This document shows, piece by piece, positions 20,201-25,211 of a DNA stretch of 25,211 bases (position 1 is the stretch's first letter; each line of letters begins with the position of its first letter). This stretch comes from Rhizaria sp. SCN 62-66 (Eukaryota > Rhizaria, unplaced): positions 1 to 25,211 of the forward strand of contig MEDY01000423.1 of the NCBI GenBank assembly GCA_001724265.1, read 5' to 3'. A model generated the notes under the pieces. It saw only the letters and a program-made list of their open reading frames with translations, had not been told where the DNA came from and searched no databases. Made by a program: the position numbers and the translations under genes.

Positions 20201-21983
20201 CTCGTGGACTGTTGCTGAGGATTTGGTCGGTGGCAGGTACTTCCTCGAAGTATACGCGTCTGCAATCTGCTCCGCCCGTAGTGCCGTCTTTGACGTCGAC
20301 TCGGTCTGCAATGCGCTCGATTGCGGCGATCATGGTGTCTGCAACGCCTCTGATGGCACGTGCACGTGTACAGGTAACTACACTGGAACGCTCTGCACAA
20401 CCTCGCCGTGTGACCGCGCTCGCTGCCACCCCGCGGGCACGGCCTCATGCACTGACGGTGTGTGCTCTTGTCTCACGGACATCGGCGGAACGCCTCTTTT
20501 CACGGGCGCACGCTGCCTTACGCCTGCTGTGTGCAACATCGACACCAACGCGCCTGTGTGCGTCAACGGTGGCGTCAACACTGCCGGTGCCGGCGACTCG
20601 TGCGGCGCGTGCTCCTGCGAGGGCTCCTGGGGTGGTGACACTTGTGCCACGTGCCAACTCGCCTGCGTGTCGGGCACCGTCTCGCCAGACTGCACGACGT
20701 GCACGTGCCCTCAGGGCATTCACAGTGCTCTCTGCGCCTGCCGTCACATGCACGTCGGTCTGCACTTTGCGCTCACACGCACGCCGTGGTGGGACACTGA
20801 TCCCTCGCAGCAACGCGTGTGGCTGCGCACGCTACTCTACGACGTCGCCTCGCTTATCACGCTTAGCGGTGACTTCCCGCGCGGCCGGGTGCGTGTCGAG
20901 AACGTGACCACGACCACCATCTACAATGTCACGTACCGCACCGTCACGCTCAACATTGCTGGCGCATGTGCGGCGCCGCATGAGGCTGAATTTGTTTCTG
21001 AGGCCGGCTTCATGTCTCTCTCGCTTGACGACACCTCGTACCTCGCCTCTTCGCCTGCAATCTACTCCACTTCGGCGTGGGCGACGGCCAGCATTGACGG
21101 CAGCACTGTGGCGATGTCTTCTTCGCCGTCAGTCTTCCGCACCAAGAGCTTGGGCGCGAGCACACTGCACGCGGACGACGTCACGATGTGGGACTTGTAC
21201 GGCTACTGGGTAGACCTCAAGACAATCATGTCCTCTTCCACTGGCGCTGTCGGCTCTGTGCTCGCGACAATGCAGATCAATGCGGGCGTCACGGCCGTTG
21301 ACGTCAACTGCAAGTCCGGCTCGTCGTGTCCCACGGGCATCGCGGCCACGGCGCCCGGCATCGTGACAGACCCTGATGAGACCAAGGAGGTGCCCTCATC
21401 GCCCATGTCGGGTTCGAGCGTCAGTGGCGACATGACTCTCATCGGCGCGCTGATTGGCGTCGCCGTTGCCGTCGTGCTGCTCGCAGGTTGCCTTATCTTC
21501 CTCCTCTGCTTCCGCCGCAAGAAGCGCCGTCAGCGCGACGACGAGGCGGACGCCGAGGCGCAAGCGCTTGCCGATGCCAGCAGCGGCGCTGCCGCTGCGG
21601 GTGCTACCGCCGCCGGCGCTGGCGTTTACGCAGGAGCCGCTGTCTACGCGAGCGCCGTCGCGGCCTCCGGCACTGCCTCACCGTTGGCGCAGGGCAAGTC
21701 GTTGCAGGAGCGCATGCGCGAAGCCAAGCGCGGCGACGACGGGGATGCGGGTGATGTCATGCACATCCGCGTCCGCCCCGGTGCCTCTGTCGCACCCGCA
21801 CCTGTTTCGCCTGACGTTGATGATGACGCGCTGCCCAGTGACGCCTCCTCTGGAGACGATGATGACGTCCGCTCCGGTGCGGGTGCCGGTGGTAAGAAGC
21901 AGTTCGACTTGTATGCTGCGCAGAATACGCCGAAGCCTTCACAGAAGCGCTACGACCTCTATGCGTCGCAGTTCAAGGCATAA
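8076..21983 (+). CDS. Giant secreted/type I membrane protein with thrombospondin-type-1-like repeats, EGF-like modules and cytoplasmic tail
   Basis: A single exon of 4,635 residues ends in TAA. I chose the ATG at 8076 because it starts a classic signal peptide: basic N-terminus, hydrophobic core (~13-25), likely cleavage after VAS before QTG. The frame is open upstream to 7974 but has no other ATG. Residues ~45-3600 are a Cys-rich array with motifs W-x-x-C-S-x-x-C-G-x-G-T and C-x-x-x-C-x-x-T-C-G, closing with C-P-(Y/W/F)-x-C, in the style of thrombospondin type 1. Plainer TSP1-like repeats follow (~3590-3930). Next come an EGF-like module (~3932-3977), a beta-sandwich-like module (~3982-4076, Kre9/KNH-like by pattern), EGF-like modules (4078-4107, 4112-4147) and further Cys-rich segments. 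A SEA-like segment (~4225-4300), one membrane helix (~4455-4479), a basic stop-transfer (RRKKRRQR) and a ~156-residue tail complete it. A surface adhesion or recognition role is inferred from architecture; ligand unknown. Confidence 0.9.
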   Translation: MRGSRATNVRWHIAAFALLLAIIFGVGVTPVASQTGVLSYSSSSVTWDGSNGNSFYIQASFATSTAGRNHATNVFDKCMVCNADGTAQIAMNTVVGQPGCSCVDYRTNVYYGFLDPSMCASALDKISNLSCALNMCAAQVPSPIDSDPKSCTNTSSPTYDYDADTTWSTCTSSGTCGLDGVRTRQRYCYKSGTITANAVFNTSVATTCTDGQPEESMTCVSGTASSCPATYMCYNNADASKAPVACASACNCETGVAEHLGQTVGCFVNGVYAGATCPYPANNTRPAIANLTCSANSCPYRCGSTAGSLDYVCSNSLSTAAYTTCSTTCGINGSRQTYRTCTNAFGQAAGSNAPCTNTAVLPTSLTQTCADFSASTCFMAWRCDVSGVFQVCTGLDACAATSTYCGTPARPTFNALCRLDNNGVVSTIANTYCTSVVGSAPAPAGGNCPDGTFCSFSCRTSTNPTLTDCSDAMWSTTWPATCSSEAGCGSGTRTREVRCISGSNNYASNDVRCSSRTQPMTTQVCYGSGCAVQCFNPLVYDESTVAVANTMACSNSTSAGHYGCPTTCGYGTFVTDAVCIGRDISSNPVVLPLNDQQCINSRAPYDALAPVPSQCMDTSTCVPGGEDAPHWRCLDGTTPYCPNGASWCLCESQCTELLCGDGTMQLRGDLVCILGGQVQTNQTICTSYLGAFNYAALHIGEACRANHCDWNCVRDAAGFPKPTDVSNTKYPAVNAVDVLVCEDDTNCFSCTSGCGTGNQSRTCNCVLRNGNPIDDSYCAENPQTRPPATGGSCELYVNNATTCPLDWRCSLPATPSTLLPCDQVCSTTCGTGNRGNAPTCVVSFSNGTVVTLGAEYCTEYFAAPDVSEGTCSRTSCPYLCRAGEGSPTTACPTVAPTFDESQPWTAVAPWRCNEDCGTGTLSTEVVCNAPAPTGLTTDFTWCLTNAAPVPPTRTCTDYVDNNGDCDVMWRCNGNQCTRTCSMTCGPGEWQLTESPESCYVSSAGGAWTSIHSGYCNVAWKDTELPAGLNTECRGNACTIGCGVPTAVEADVSIAVLSSCDAMGSIGDWTLCSATCGDGSLLTRSACVNSLDVTGRVVYDSSYCVDSTSPNPGYTVVNVTDDRLNTSVACRDFSAAAQGDPTCRYAFACRNTAGDFVPCTDVCSVECGNGVNVLPGAGTPVCVTCAATDGVCSYETMQAADIVANSYCTGTGLQTPVANGTACIGGGCGYLCQNPTTPSAVLRDCMDSNLPLDYYKPCSNSCGDGTRVIQPVCVIDNSNPSAPVIDSAQYNPHCAHATLPSRPQIPCTEFIQNAATCNITYRCYSVTGGWDADCLQECGLSCGASAMQFRSGRMPYCSADKGSGVVVQIPSDSVCTGLSLVQPTTGTYCVGGQCAWKCSDSTTGAVLGDCASTQPTAPHWSRCSNQCGNGLLETYVVCVDTAANTVYVEGSDEASVHCLSAAPSVPDVACEVYAPNVLTGNDFCGVEWECDLGGGEDLVPCDPVCSQSCGVGTTVLSGTPVCRITVGTAAEISRDDDACALVTRPSANAAPCNDGLCPWKCRVNATAAMSDCEADEDAPIWSGCSNNCGEGTLVTDRVCLNNNTNAVEDSSYCANTPVPSYSVPCSEYAVGTCQISWRCEQSDGSFLPCERECSKECGDSVQRNNGAPQCHTYNTLTSTYTSVDFQLCKDIIPTAQWPVLDGDAPVACKGELCPYMCRHSDYPMFNIYDLVDCATVADDAAGAPYWSDCSVACYWTGTKSKDVVCVNSDTVPWTVHELADNAHCARSGDAPTQTVNCFSYDGTNCAVQWGCEVSGAHETCTRSCNKACGDGYFELNGPVKCFISDNGGALVRVPDAYNTTCAGIAAPAGIPANGPSAVCDGGYCNHRCHIDPVNHSVPPFAQTGDCQSESQWGNCDAVCGAGVKHTVSKCYEGSTLRDDTYCRNTVLTLPTPFICEDFTTCAEWLCGGVACAAVCAGDCGLRTTVYNAAPECFVSGVKTTNTTICSTYAAPLPAIGSSCNMKKCPWYCRKDVTSTPGLCDSAKEVTNVWGTCSNSCGVGTLQTNYVCYNSYVGSAAVDASYCDNTPQSDYPIAQHGCAQYSCAVAWKCRDSWDTAASAYNTYSDCTPQCNTTCGTSHQVYQGPTLCIVGGSISSNVTVCEESAAALPALASVCTGRNCPWGCQSFDVPASTMTCGSGMPDKFYGTCSNSCGSGQRAANVICLVPEGDADPANAAHCADVAKPSPSSIACTNYVHNAGTCPLAWFCYTSGGTYESCSQVCTETCGDGYYLLNGLPRCTVRVGGSEQPLTDLTVQSASYSAFCGAQGSQVPPSGTSEICKGLNCPFACKSNSSMTLYDCTNDSSHNKWYGCSNGCGVGTQITSIGCHNTKSSVWTALGDLEAGTDYCANSAAVTPVGPACENYGSKCAEWQCEYYPDATPENPTAGAMATRECALVCSVDCSVGEDVLNGDPHCYVSGVRQATNTICLNSADVTPLPTTGGECWGKKCPFKCRPVGSSQLFECDDEDNIFGGGCDNGCGAGNKTSEIVCFDSVVQDLNSTLCSETPAVVLPVVPCVSYSGTDCSRSWSCLVGGNIVPCTSTCDSTCGAGTYFYNGVPVCLVNDVEWDGTGSNPCNIAPAPTLDHLPTGACVGEACPYVCENPNVNSTVIDVCSNEDVFDGCSASCGPGTKLTNIVCAEPAGSGGFTPVDSTYCRLSTMPTLSPPSCNGTTGCGNVSWMCRNSLNNVVACVKSCSVTCGLGTFVRNGDVGCYQNTESGYVEVASASCSSIAMPESVGEECVGDRCPYLCRPGGSTDVPQTCNSAPANSPATWSSCSTSCGEGTRTSQVVCYNAAMYPTNTSDIFCAATDKPQLIPAYDAATSTYSVACSKYDPAQGCSVIWQCLLSGGTYADCTAACGATCGSSTVVTNGTPTCLVNNVVTNSSVCQNYLTGPAMPAYGQACNMKQCDYACRSTVTNAPYVSCDDTSIWSTCSTNCGNGTETRRVYCYVSSTNSYQTSLDNCVNNGFPQPSTTRSCEKYVYNVNTCNIHWRCKQNGANTWGTCEARCQTSCGASTTALYYSGDTLPTDQPPACYVGSTLVPDTVCLANAASQVPTYGEVCDLKKCPWRCAVPGAPATTNQACSTLDTAPIWSSCSETCGFGTRTTQLHCTALNGNVIADQSACANSVRPTETIPCSETSLCPQWLCDGQPCEQTCSSCGVGTMIYTNGVLGCYYNGTKQASETYCTSRGVTKPATNVECSPRNCPYMCYDNNSTLSLLHDCANTTAPIWGACSGVPGGYSCGVGRQNVTRTCSNGLGAPVAPTWCENAAVVPPLDRACVATDNCGAWSCGTSTSAVVPCQTTCETQCGYGQTVYTTAQQPRCLYKGAFQTGGNIDKYCPTGFPALTACSDVSGCAWGCRNSTGGTVATLVACTDDGSGSGWSVCDNANKCGDGQTTTVPTCFDSVRNVIVANQTLCSTIPGHGVSSSTRTCSITTGCGSWLCYDGFVNKPTSCVRTCPSGCGASTDYLESSIGCFTFDSLGAPTLRTGSDKDIFCADGVAQTPIPVPEPCTATDKCTWKCGLASGSSSATVGLCQPLDYWPSCPTACGVAEVERTVVCTNTANTTAVTPVADSLCASAGTKPVNKTECEVFSGCTFSWKCASLSDPTNFNTCDANGADFSSCSTTCGTGTKTRVVKCFDHLNQQRAETLCTTAKPAVSASCDDMSSCSYEWACYSNSVAVRDVCASTGTWGVCSASCGVGTQSRSAVCVSNGGAIQSNLTLCASAGVAPVVSRECSSGTSCLYTYSAWSACSHTCLTAADTLAGVVSRKTRTATCTTSTGAVTVDYSLCASKPAPTLNGTCSVPACGAVSPPEWVATGWSSTCYGRCGANAEVRKVSCKTTDTQPAVTVDDSLCSAATRPANTRACSTVTVQENPCSQSSISSFTSGSCVLETLVAENTTYTGTQVGFCVCANGFVGTYCSSRPRITNVRLTDLGTAPIVVQGTTRSVAWEYIGADTLGATIVLYKSGSDFGTPVGTVTHASANAFSWTVAEDLVGGRYFLEVYASAICSARSAVFDVDSVCNALDCGDHGVCNASDGTCTCTGNYTGTLCTTSPCDRARCHPAGTASCTDGVCSCLTDIGGTPLFTGARCLTPAVCNIDTNAPVCVNGGVNTAGAGDSCGACSCEGSWGGDTCATCQLACVSGTVSPDCTTCTCPQGIHSALCACRHMHVGLHFALTRTPWWDTDPSQQRVWLRTLLYDVASLITLSGDFPRGRVRVENVTTTTIYNVTYRTVTLNIAGACAAPHEAEFVSEAGFMSLSLDDTSYLASSPAIYSTSAWATASIDGSTVAMSSSPSVFRTKSLGASTLHADDVTMWDLYGYWVDLKTIMSSSTGAVGSVLATMQINAGVTAVDVNCKSGSSCPTGIAATAPGIVTDPDETKEVPSSPMSGSSVSGDMTLIGALIGVAVAVVLLAGCLIFLLCFRRKKRRQRDDEADAEAQALADASSGAAAAGATAAGAGVYAGAAVYASAVAASGTASPLAQGKSLQERMREAKRGDDGDAGDVMHIRVRPGASVAPAPVSPDVDDDALPSDASSGDDDDVRSGAGAGGKKQFDLYAAQNTPKPSQKRYDLYASQFKA
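8967..18803 (+). repeat. Diverged tandem protein-repeat array, about 22 units of ~156 residues
   Basis: I used the closing C-x-x-x-C motif as an anchor. Its first Cys falls at residues 298, 454, 530, 708, 876, 1037, 1227, 1393, 1556, 1712, 1883, 2023, 2177, 2341, 2505, 2652, 2801, 2963, 3121, 3260, 3410 and 3572. The mean period is about 156 residues; the 454-530 interval is about half a unit. Each unit has two CG-containing half-modules, the first beginning with W-x-x-C-S. Units differ widely in sequence, so the array is old at the DNA level rather than a recent expansion. Confidence 0.8.
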
Positions 21984-23607
21984 ACCGCCCTGGAATGTGA
22001 CATTGTCTTTACTTGATTTACATTCGAATCTTTGTATGTGTGTTTATTTTGTTTGTTTTGTGTTATTTTGCTAGGTTTTTGATAGCACACTCATTGCTTG
22101 ATATATGTTATGTTACATTGTACTTATCTTTACGTTTGTCTACCATTCTTTCTTTTTACGAACAACTTTTCTCTCACTCGTTCTTGCGATTTAAGTGTAC
22201 TGTTTCCTCCTTGTCCGTGTTGTTTGTGTGACCCCTGCGTTTTGGTGCCCCCAATTTCATATTCACGTCCAACAGCCGTCAATGAACCCCCGACTGGTTG
22301 TTGGAACGTACGTGAATACCGTATCTAGGTTTGTCAGTCCTTAAAGCGTTGACTTACACAGAGGTCCACACCAACTCGAATTTGTTTTTGTTTCCTCAAA
22401 CGCTACAACAATCGGTTTCTTTTGGTTCACTTTATCTCTCTCATATTTTGTGTCGATGTACAAACGGATGTCGGTTTTCTTGACTATATCATTATGACGC
22501 TATGTTCAAAAGTGGACAGTTATTTTAAATTGGTTTGTCCTTGTTCTGTTCTGTTTCCGCTCTCTCTGTATCAACACTGTTGCTGCTTGTCGCAGTGACA
22601 GCCAATTCAGAAGGCTCTTGTTACACGTTTCTTATATCTTGTTCTTTGTTCGTCCGTTTAGCTCGCTTTTTTTTTTATCCAGCTGCTGGACCATTTTTCG
22701 TTCCGTTGGAATGTACGCCTTGTATTCCAACGTGGCCGCCTTTTATTTTCCCTTTTCCTGTCTCTTTGGAACACTTGCGCTTGTTATTCTTTTTCGTCGA
22801 CCTCATAAGCAGCGTATTGGCTCTCTTCGTGTCGCTCATTTTTGCGACACAACGATGTGCCAGCTCGACCGGCATTTTTGTCGGCTACACTGCCAATGGG
22901 TATTAACGACCTCTTACAATGCATCCCAAATGGTTGAAATACAATTGACTCTCCTTCTCTTTGTCGTTGATCTTTATTTGCTTTTGGTGCTGGACGAGCT
23001 TGACGCTCACGTGTAGTCGCCGTGCCGAAAGTAAGTTATAGAAACAGAAAGGATTAAAATACGGGCGTTGTCATATCTTGCTTCTGGTCTTTTGTTTCAA
23101 TAATCATGTGTCATAGTGCTGAATTTACAAGTGAGTTTGTTGATAGCATCTACTTCGCACACATAAGATCCCACTCCGAGAAACAGTAACTGTATGACGG
23201 TCTGGAAACAAGACTAGGTACCCGCTTATCAATCTATGCTGTGTGATTTCTGTTTATATGCTTATTCTTGTCATAATGTCAAAATCTGAGAAACTTGGGT
23301 GAAAGGTCGAACTGTTCCAACTCATAACACACACAATCTCAATAAGATGAAATGCGACAACAATGCTTGCCATTACTGTAATGTCAAAGAAATAAATGTG
23401 AAACACATCTTTATTCACAAATGTCATCACGATCTAAGCAAATGTCTTCATGTTTGCCTCAATTTTGATGTGCGCCTTAAAGCAACTCCTTTCACACACG
23501 CACTAAATATGTGCAATCGTTGGTCTGGCCACGATTAGATTCAATCAATCGCGGACCTTTTAAATCCATTGAAGTTGCACAATCTCATCAGCATATAATC
23601 GCCTGTC
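21984..23607. other. T-rich convergent intergenic region
   Basis: 1.6 kb between two converging genes. The plus strand is conspicuously T/pyrimidine-rich from about 22,000 to 22,990, with many TTTT, TTTG and TCTC runs. Small open frames here start at non-ATG codons or encode hydrophobic sequence explained by T-richness. An ATTAAA at 23053-23058 on the plus strand is about 1.07 kb beyond the giant gene's stop and is a weak poly(A) candidate. No RNA gene was recognised. Confidence 0.55.
23410..23415 (-). promoter_or_regulatory. Possible poly(A) signal AATAAA for the subtelomeric frame
   Basis: TTTATT on the plus strand reads AATAAA on the minus strand, about 193 nt past the TGA at 23610-23608. 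The position is plausible, but the hexamer is frequent in AT-rich sequence. Confidence 0.25.
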
Positions 23608-24072
23608 TCAGTTTGACCTGAAAGAAGAATGCATCATGATCGACTGATTATTGCGACCATAAACACTCTTAATGCAGGGATCCGTCTTGCAATGCGCCAT
23701 GAAACACTGCAGCACCGTATCGTCAAAGGGGCTGCCCATATTGTCACACGATAGCGCAGTCTCTCCTGCCACGCACGACATCACGCGCCCAACGGGCACT
23801 GCGCCGCGCAGCAGGCTTAATTGACATTGCTTAAAGACAATAAACACGGGTGTGTCCAACGTGAAACGCGAGTAAGGCCACTCTTGAATAGCCCCGCGTG
23901 GGTACATCAAAACAGTGCCAACGGGATACGCCGCCCCGGTGTCGTCCGTGTTTGCCGCTCTGGTGTACTCGCCGTAAACAATGTCAGTCTCTGGCAGTGT
24001 AACCGGCGCAGTGGAACACGGCGCGTCAGGATGTGAGTGGTACAGCGTCACAAACGGCAACGATGCCGCAGT

Positions 24073-24591
24073 CTAGCCCAGGGGTACAAAACACTTGTGC
24101 ACGTAGATCCCGAGCCCGAGTGTTTGCGACATGACGCGGAAATGCGCGGCATGGCTCGGAAATCTCTCGTCGTCGAGCCGGATCACCGCGGCGTACTGGT
24201 CCTGCTTCTGTGTCGTTGCGTTGTAGAGCTGCGCCTGAAGGACCACGTCGGCCGCCGTCGCGAACTGCACGCCAACCGTCTGGCGCGCGCACTCGAGTAC
24301 GCTCTCGCGCGCCAGGACCTGCAGCAGCGCCAGCGCGGCCGCCGACGGCGCGCCGTTGCGCCGCACGGGACCGGGCAGCACGCACAGCGCGTTGGGCGTC
24401 AGGAGGGTCGACTTCACCCGGCGCGGATAGCCGCCCTCTTCCAGCGCACACGCAACGTGGGCGCTAAGGGCGGCCTCCCAACCGCAGCTGTAGCCGCGGC
24501 AGAACGCGCGAGCGTCGGCAACCGCCTGCTGCCGCTGCGCCCCATCCTCTAACGCACCCTTTTCAGTCCCAGCTGCAGTGGTAATATTCAT
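24073..24591 (-). CDS. Middle segment of the subtelomeric frame with its own ATG (alternative gene model)
   Basis: This 172-residue segment starts with ATG at 24591, just after the first TAG, and ends at the second TAG. It is the only segment with an ATG close to its start, so it could be expressed alone. It has a helical Ala/Leu-rich first half and a beta-like end (V-L-Q-A-Q-L-Y, then G-L-G-I-Y-V-H-K). The alternation loosely recalls OTU-type protease folds, but no catalytic Cys motif is convincing. I prefer it as part of the longer frame. Confidence 0.35.
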   Translation of the reverse strand: MNITTAAGTEKGALEDGAQRQQAVADARAFCRGYSCGWEAALSAHVACALEEGGYPRRVKSTLLTPNALCVLPGPVRRNGAPSAAALALLQVLARESVLECARQTVGVQFATAADVVLQAQLYNATTQKQDQYAAVIRLDDERFPSHAAHFRVMSQTLGLGIYVHKCFVPLG

Positions 24592-24951
24592 GCGCTAAAG
24601 CAGTGCGCACAGCTGCGCAAGCTCTTGGTATAAATGCACAATCTCCGCTTTTTCGCTGGTATCAACCTCAGCGACCACATCGGTCTTTGTATCGCGCAGT
24701 AGCTCCAGCGCACGCCACCCGCGCGCCTCAACAAAGGCCGCCGCAACAGAGGTCTGCGCCGTCGTCGCAGCTGCACCGCTGTAATCAGCCGCGGCGGGGT
24801 CGGGCGCAGTGTCGTGACTCGCAATCATCCTGCGCAGCACACGCAGCAGTGTGGCCGCCGTGGCCACGCCAGGGGCCTTCACGCCTGTATCTGCCGTTGT
24901 AACATCGGCCTCCGCGGTCGCAACAACGCCAGCGTCCGCCGTGGCGTCATT

Positions 24952-24975
24952 GTCTGCGTCTGCGTCTGCGTCTGC
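24952..24975. repeat. (GTCTGC)4 microsatellite
   Basis: Four perfect 6-nt units encode alternating Ala-Asp on the minus strand in the subtelomeric frame. Degenerate copies follow (GTGCGC). Confidence 0.9.
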
Positions 24976-25099
24976 GTGCGCGTGCGGGCTCAAACAGCCC
25001 CAGAGCGGCCCGCCGAGGCGCAGGGCGATGCTGTGCAGCGTGAACGTGCAGTACTGCACTGCGCCGCCGGCGAGCAGCCGCTGCGCCGCGGAGGCGACA

Positions 25100-25117
25100 T
25101 CCGCCTCCGCCTCCGCC
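25100..25117. repeat. (TCCGCC)3 at the telomere junction
   Basis: Three perfect units encode Ala-Glu repeats on the minus strand. They stop exactly where the telomeric TAGGG begins at 25118. The next unit's T could be shared with the telomere, so a GC-rich repeat marks the probable break point. Confidence 0.9.
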
Positions 25118-25211
25118 TAGGGTTATTAGGGTTATTAGGGTTATTAGGGTTATTAGGGTTATTAGGGTTATTAGGGTTATTAGGGTTATTAGGGTTATTA
25201 GGGTTATTAGG
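25118..25211 (+). repeat. Telomeric array of TTATTAGGG (9-nt unit)
   Basis: A partial TAGGG (25118-25122) is followed by nine complete TTATTAGGG units (25123-25203) and 8 nt of a tenth. There is no variant unit. The G-rich strand runs 5'-to-3' towards the window edge, the orientation of a right-hand chromosome end made by telomerase. The array reaches the last base, so its true length is not known. Confidence 0.93.

Larger units (their letters stand above)
23608..25117 (-). pseudogene. Telomere-truncated subtelomeric gene, one frame with two in-frame TAGs
   Basis: One minus-strand frame runs from the telomere junction to TGA at 23610-23608, about 500 sense codons, broken only by TAG at 24597-24595 and 24075-24073. 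The three segments share the same phase, and the first and last have no ATG near their start, so they look like parts of one gene rather than three. The 5' end is missing: coding sequence begins directly after the telomeric TAGGG, and the junction itself reads as a stop. Segment 1 (25117-24598) has Ala-Glu and Ala-Asp repeats, then helical-looking sequence. Segment 2 holds G-L-G-I-Y-V-H-K near its end. Segment 3 contains L-Y-H-S-H-P-D, reminiscent of a JAMM/MPN zinc site, but the S-x-x-D spacing is off. No family can be assigned. A 5'-truncated pseudogene is likely; a gene with short introns or sense UAG codons is the alternative. Confidence 0.55.

Noticed and set aside
8523-20907. Many 60-345-residue frames on both strands within the giant gene
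   Set aside because: All are shadows of the 4,635-residue frame, which alone has the ordered Cys/Trp pattern, signal peptide and membrane helix.
22535-22906. 123-residue hydrophobic plus-strand frame
   Set aside because: Starts with TTG, overlaps another open frame of similar length, and the hydrophobicity follows from T-rich DNA.
24037-24552. 171-residue plus-strand frame near the telomere
   Set aside because: Antisense to the subtelomeric frame; Arg/Ala-rich low-complexity translation without a domain.
25123-25211. Array read as an internal satellite or CRISPR-like repeat
   Set aside because: There are no spacers, units are perfect and G-rich, and the run reaches the end of the sequence in telomere orientation.

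Overview
The window is the right-hand end of a chromosome from a unicellular eukaryote. It ends in a G-rich telomeric array of the 9-nt unit TTATTAGGG, running 5'-to-3' into the end. Protein families are eukaryotic: an eIF4G-type MIF4G translation factor with poly(A)-binding-protein motifs, and a giant secreted/membrane protein with thrombospondin-type-1-like, EGF-like and transmembrane segments. Coding regions are strongly GC-rich, with CAG/CTG and GCC runs, while the gaps are visibly AT-richer. A 13.9-kb gene is read without an intron. I cannot name the species; a protist with few introns fits best.

Layout. (1) 1-1872, minus strand: N-terminal 624 residues of an eIF4G/PAIP1-like protein whose C-terminal part lies left of the window. 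(2) 1873-3280: divergent intergenic region with a GC-rich patch, a hairpin-forming repeat and a 16-bp perfect palindrome. (3) 3281-7270, plus strand: a low-complexity Ala-rich protein of about 1,330 codons, unrecognised, whose frame crosses an in-frame TAG at 3533-3535. (4) 7271-8075: AT-rich intergenic region with overlapping dyads, a TATA box and upstream ORFs. (5) 8076-21983, plus strand: a 4,635-residue type I membrane protein with a signal peptide, a roughly 22-unit cysteine-rich array (about 156 residues per unit), EGF-like modules, a beta-sandwich-like module, a SEA-like module, one membrane helix and a cytoplasmic tail ending in a duplicated short motif. (6) 21984-23607: T-rich convergent intergenic region with no convincing gene. 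(7) 23608-25117, minus strand: one continuous reading frame interrupted only by two TAG codons, with its 5' end cut off by the telomere. (8) 25118-25211: telomere.

The main points of interest are the unusual telomere unit, the telomere sitting directly on coding sequence, the three in-frame TAG codons set against TAA/TGA at the ends I can see, the adhesin-like giant protein, and an eIF4G-like protein with two PAM2-like motifs and a stretched eIF4E-binding motif. The genes do not form an operon and no shared pathway is evident. They look like independent eukaryotic genes near a chromosome end.
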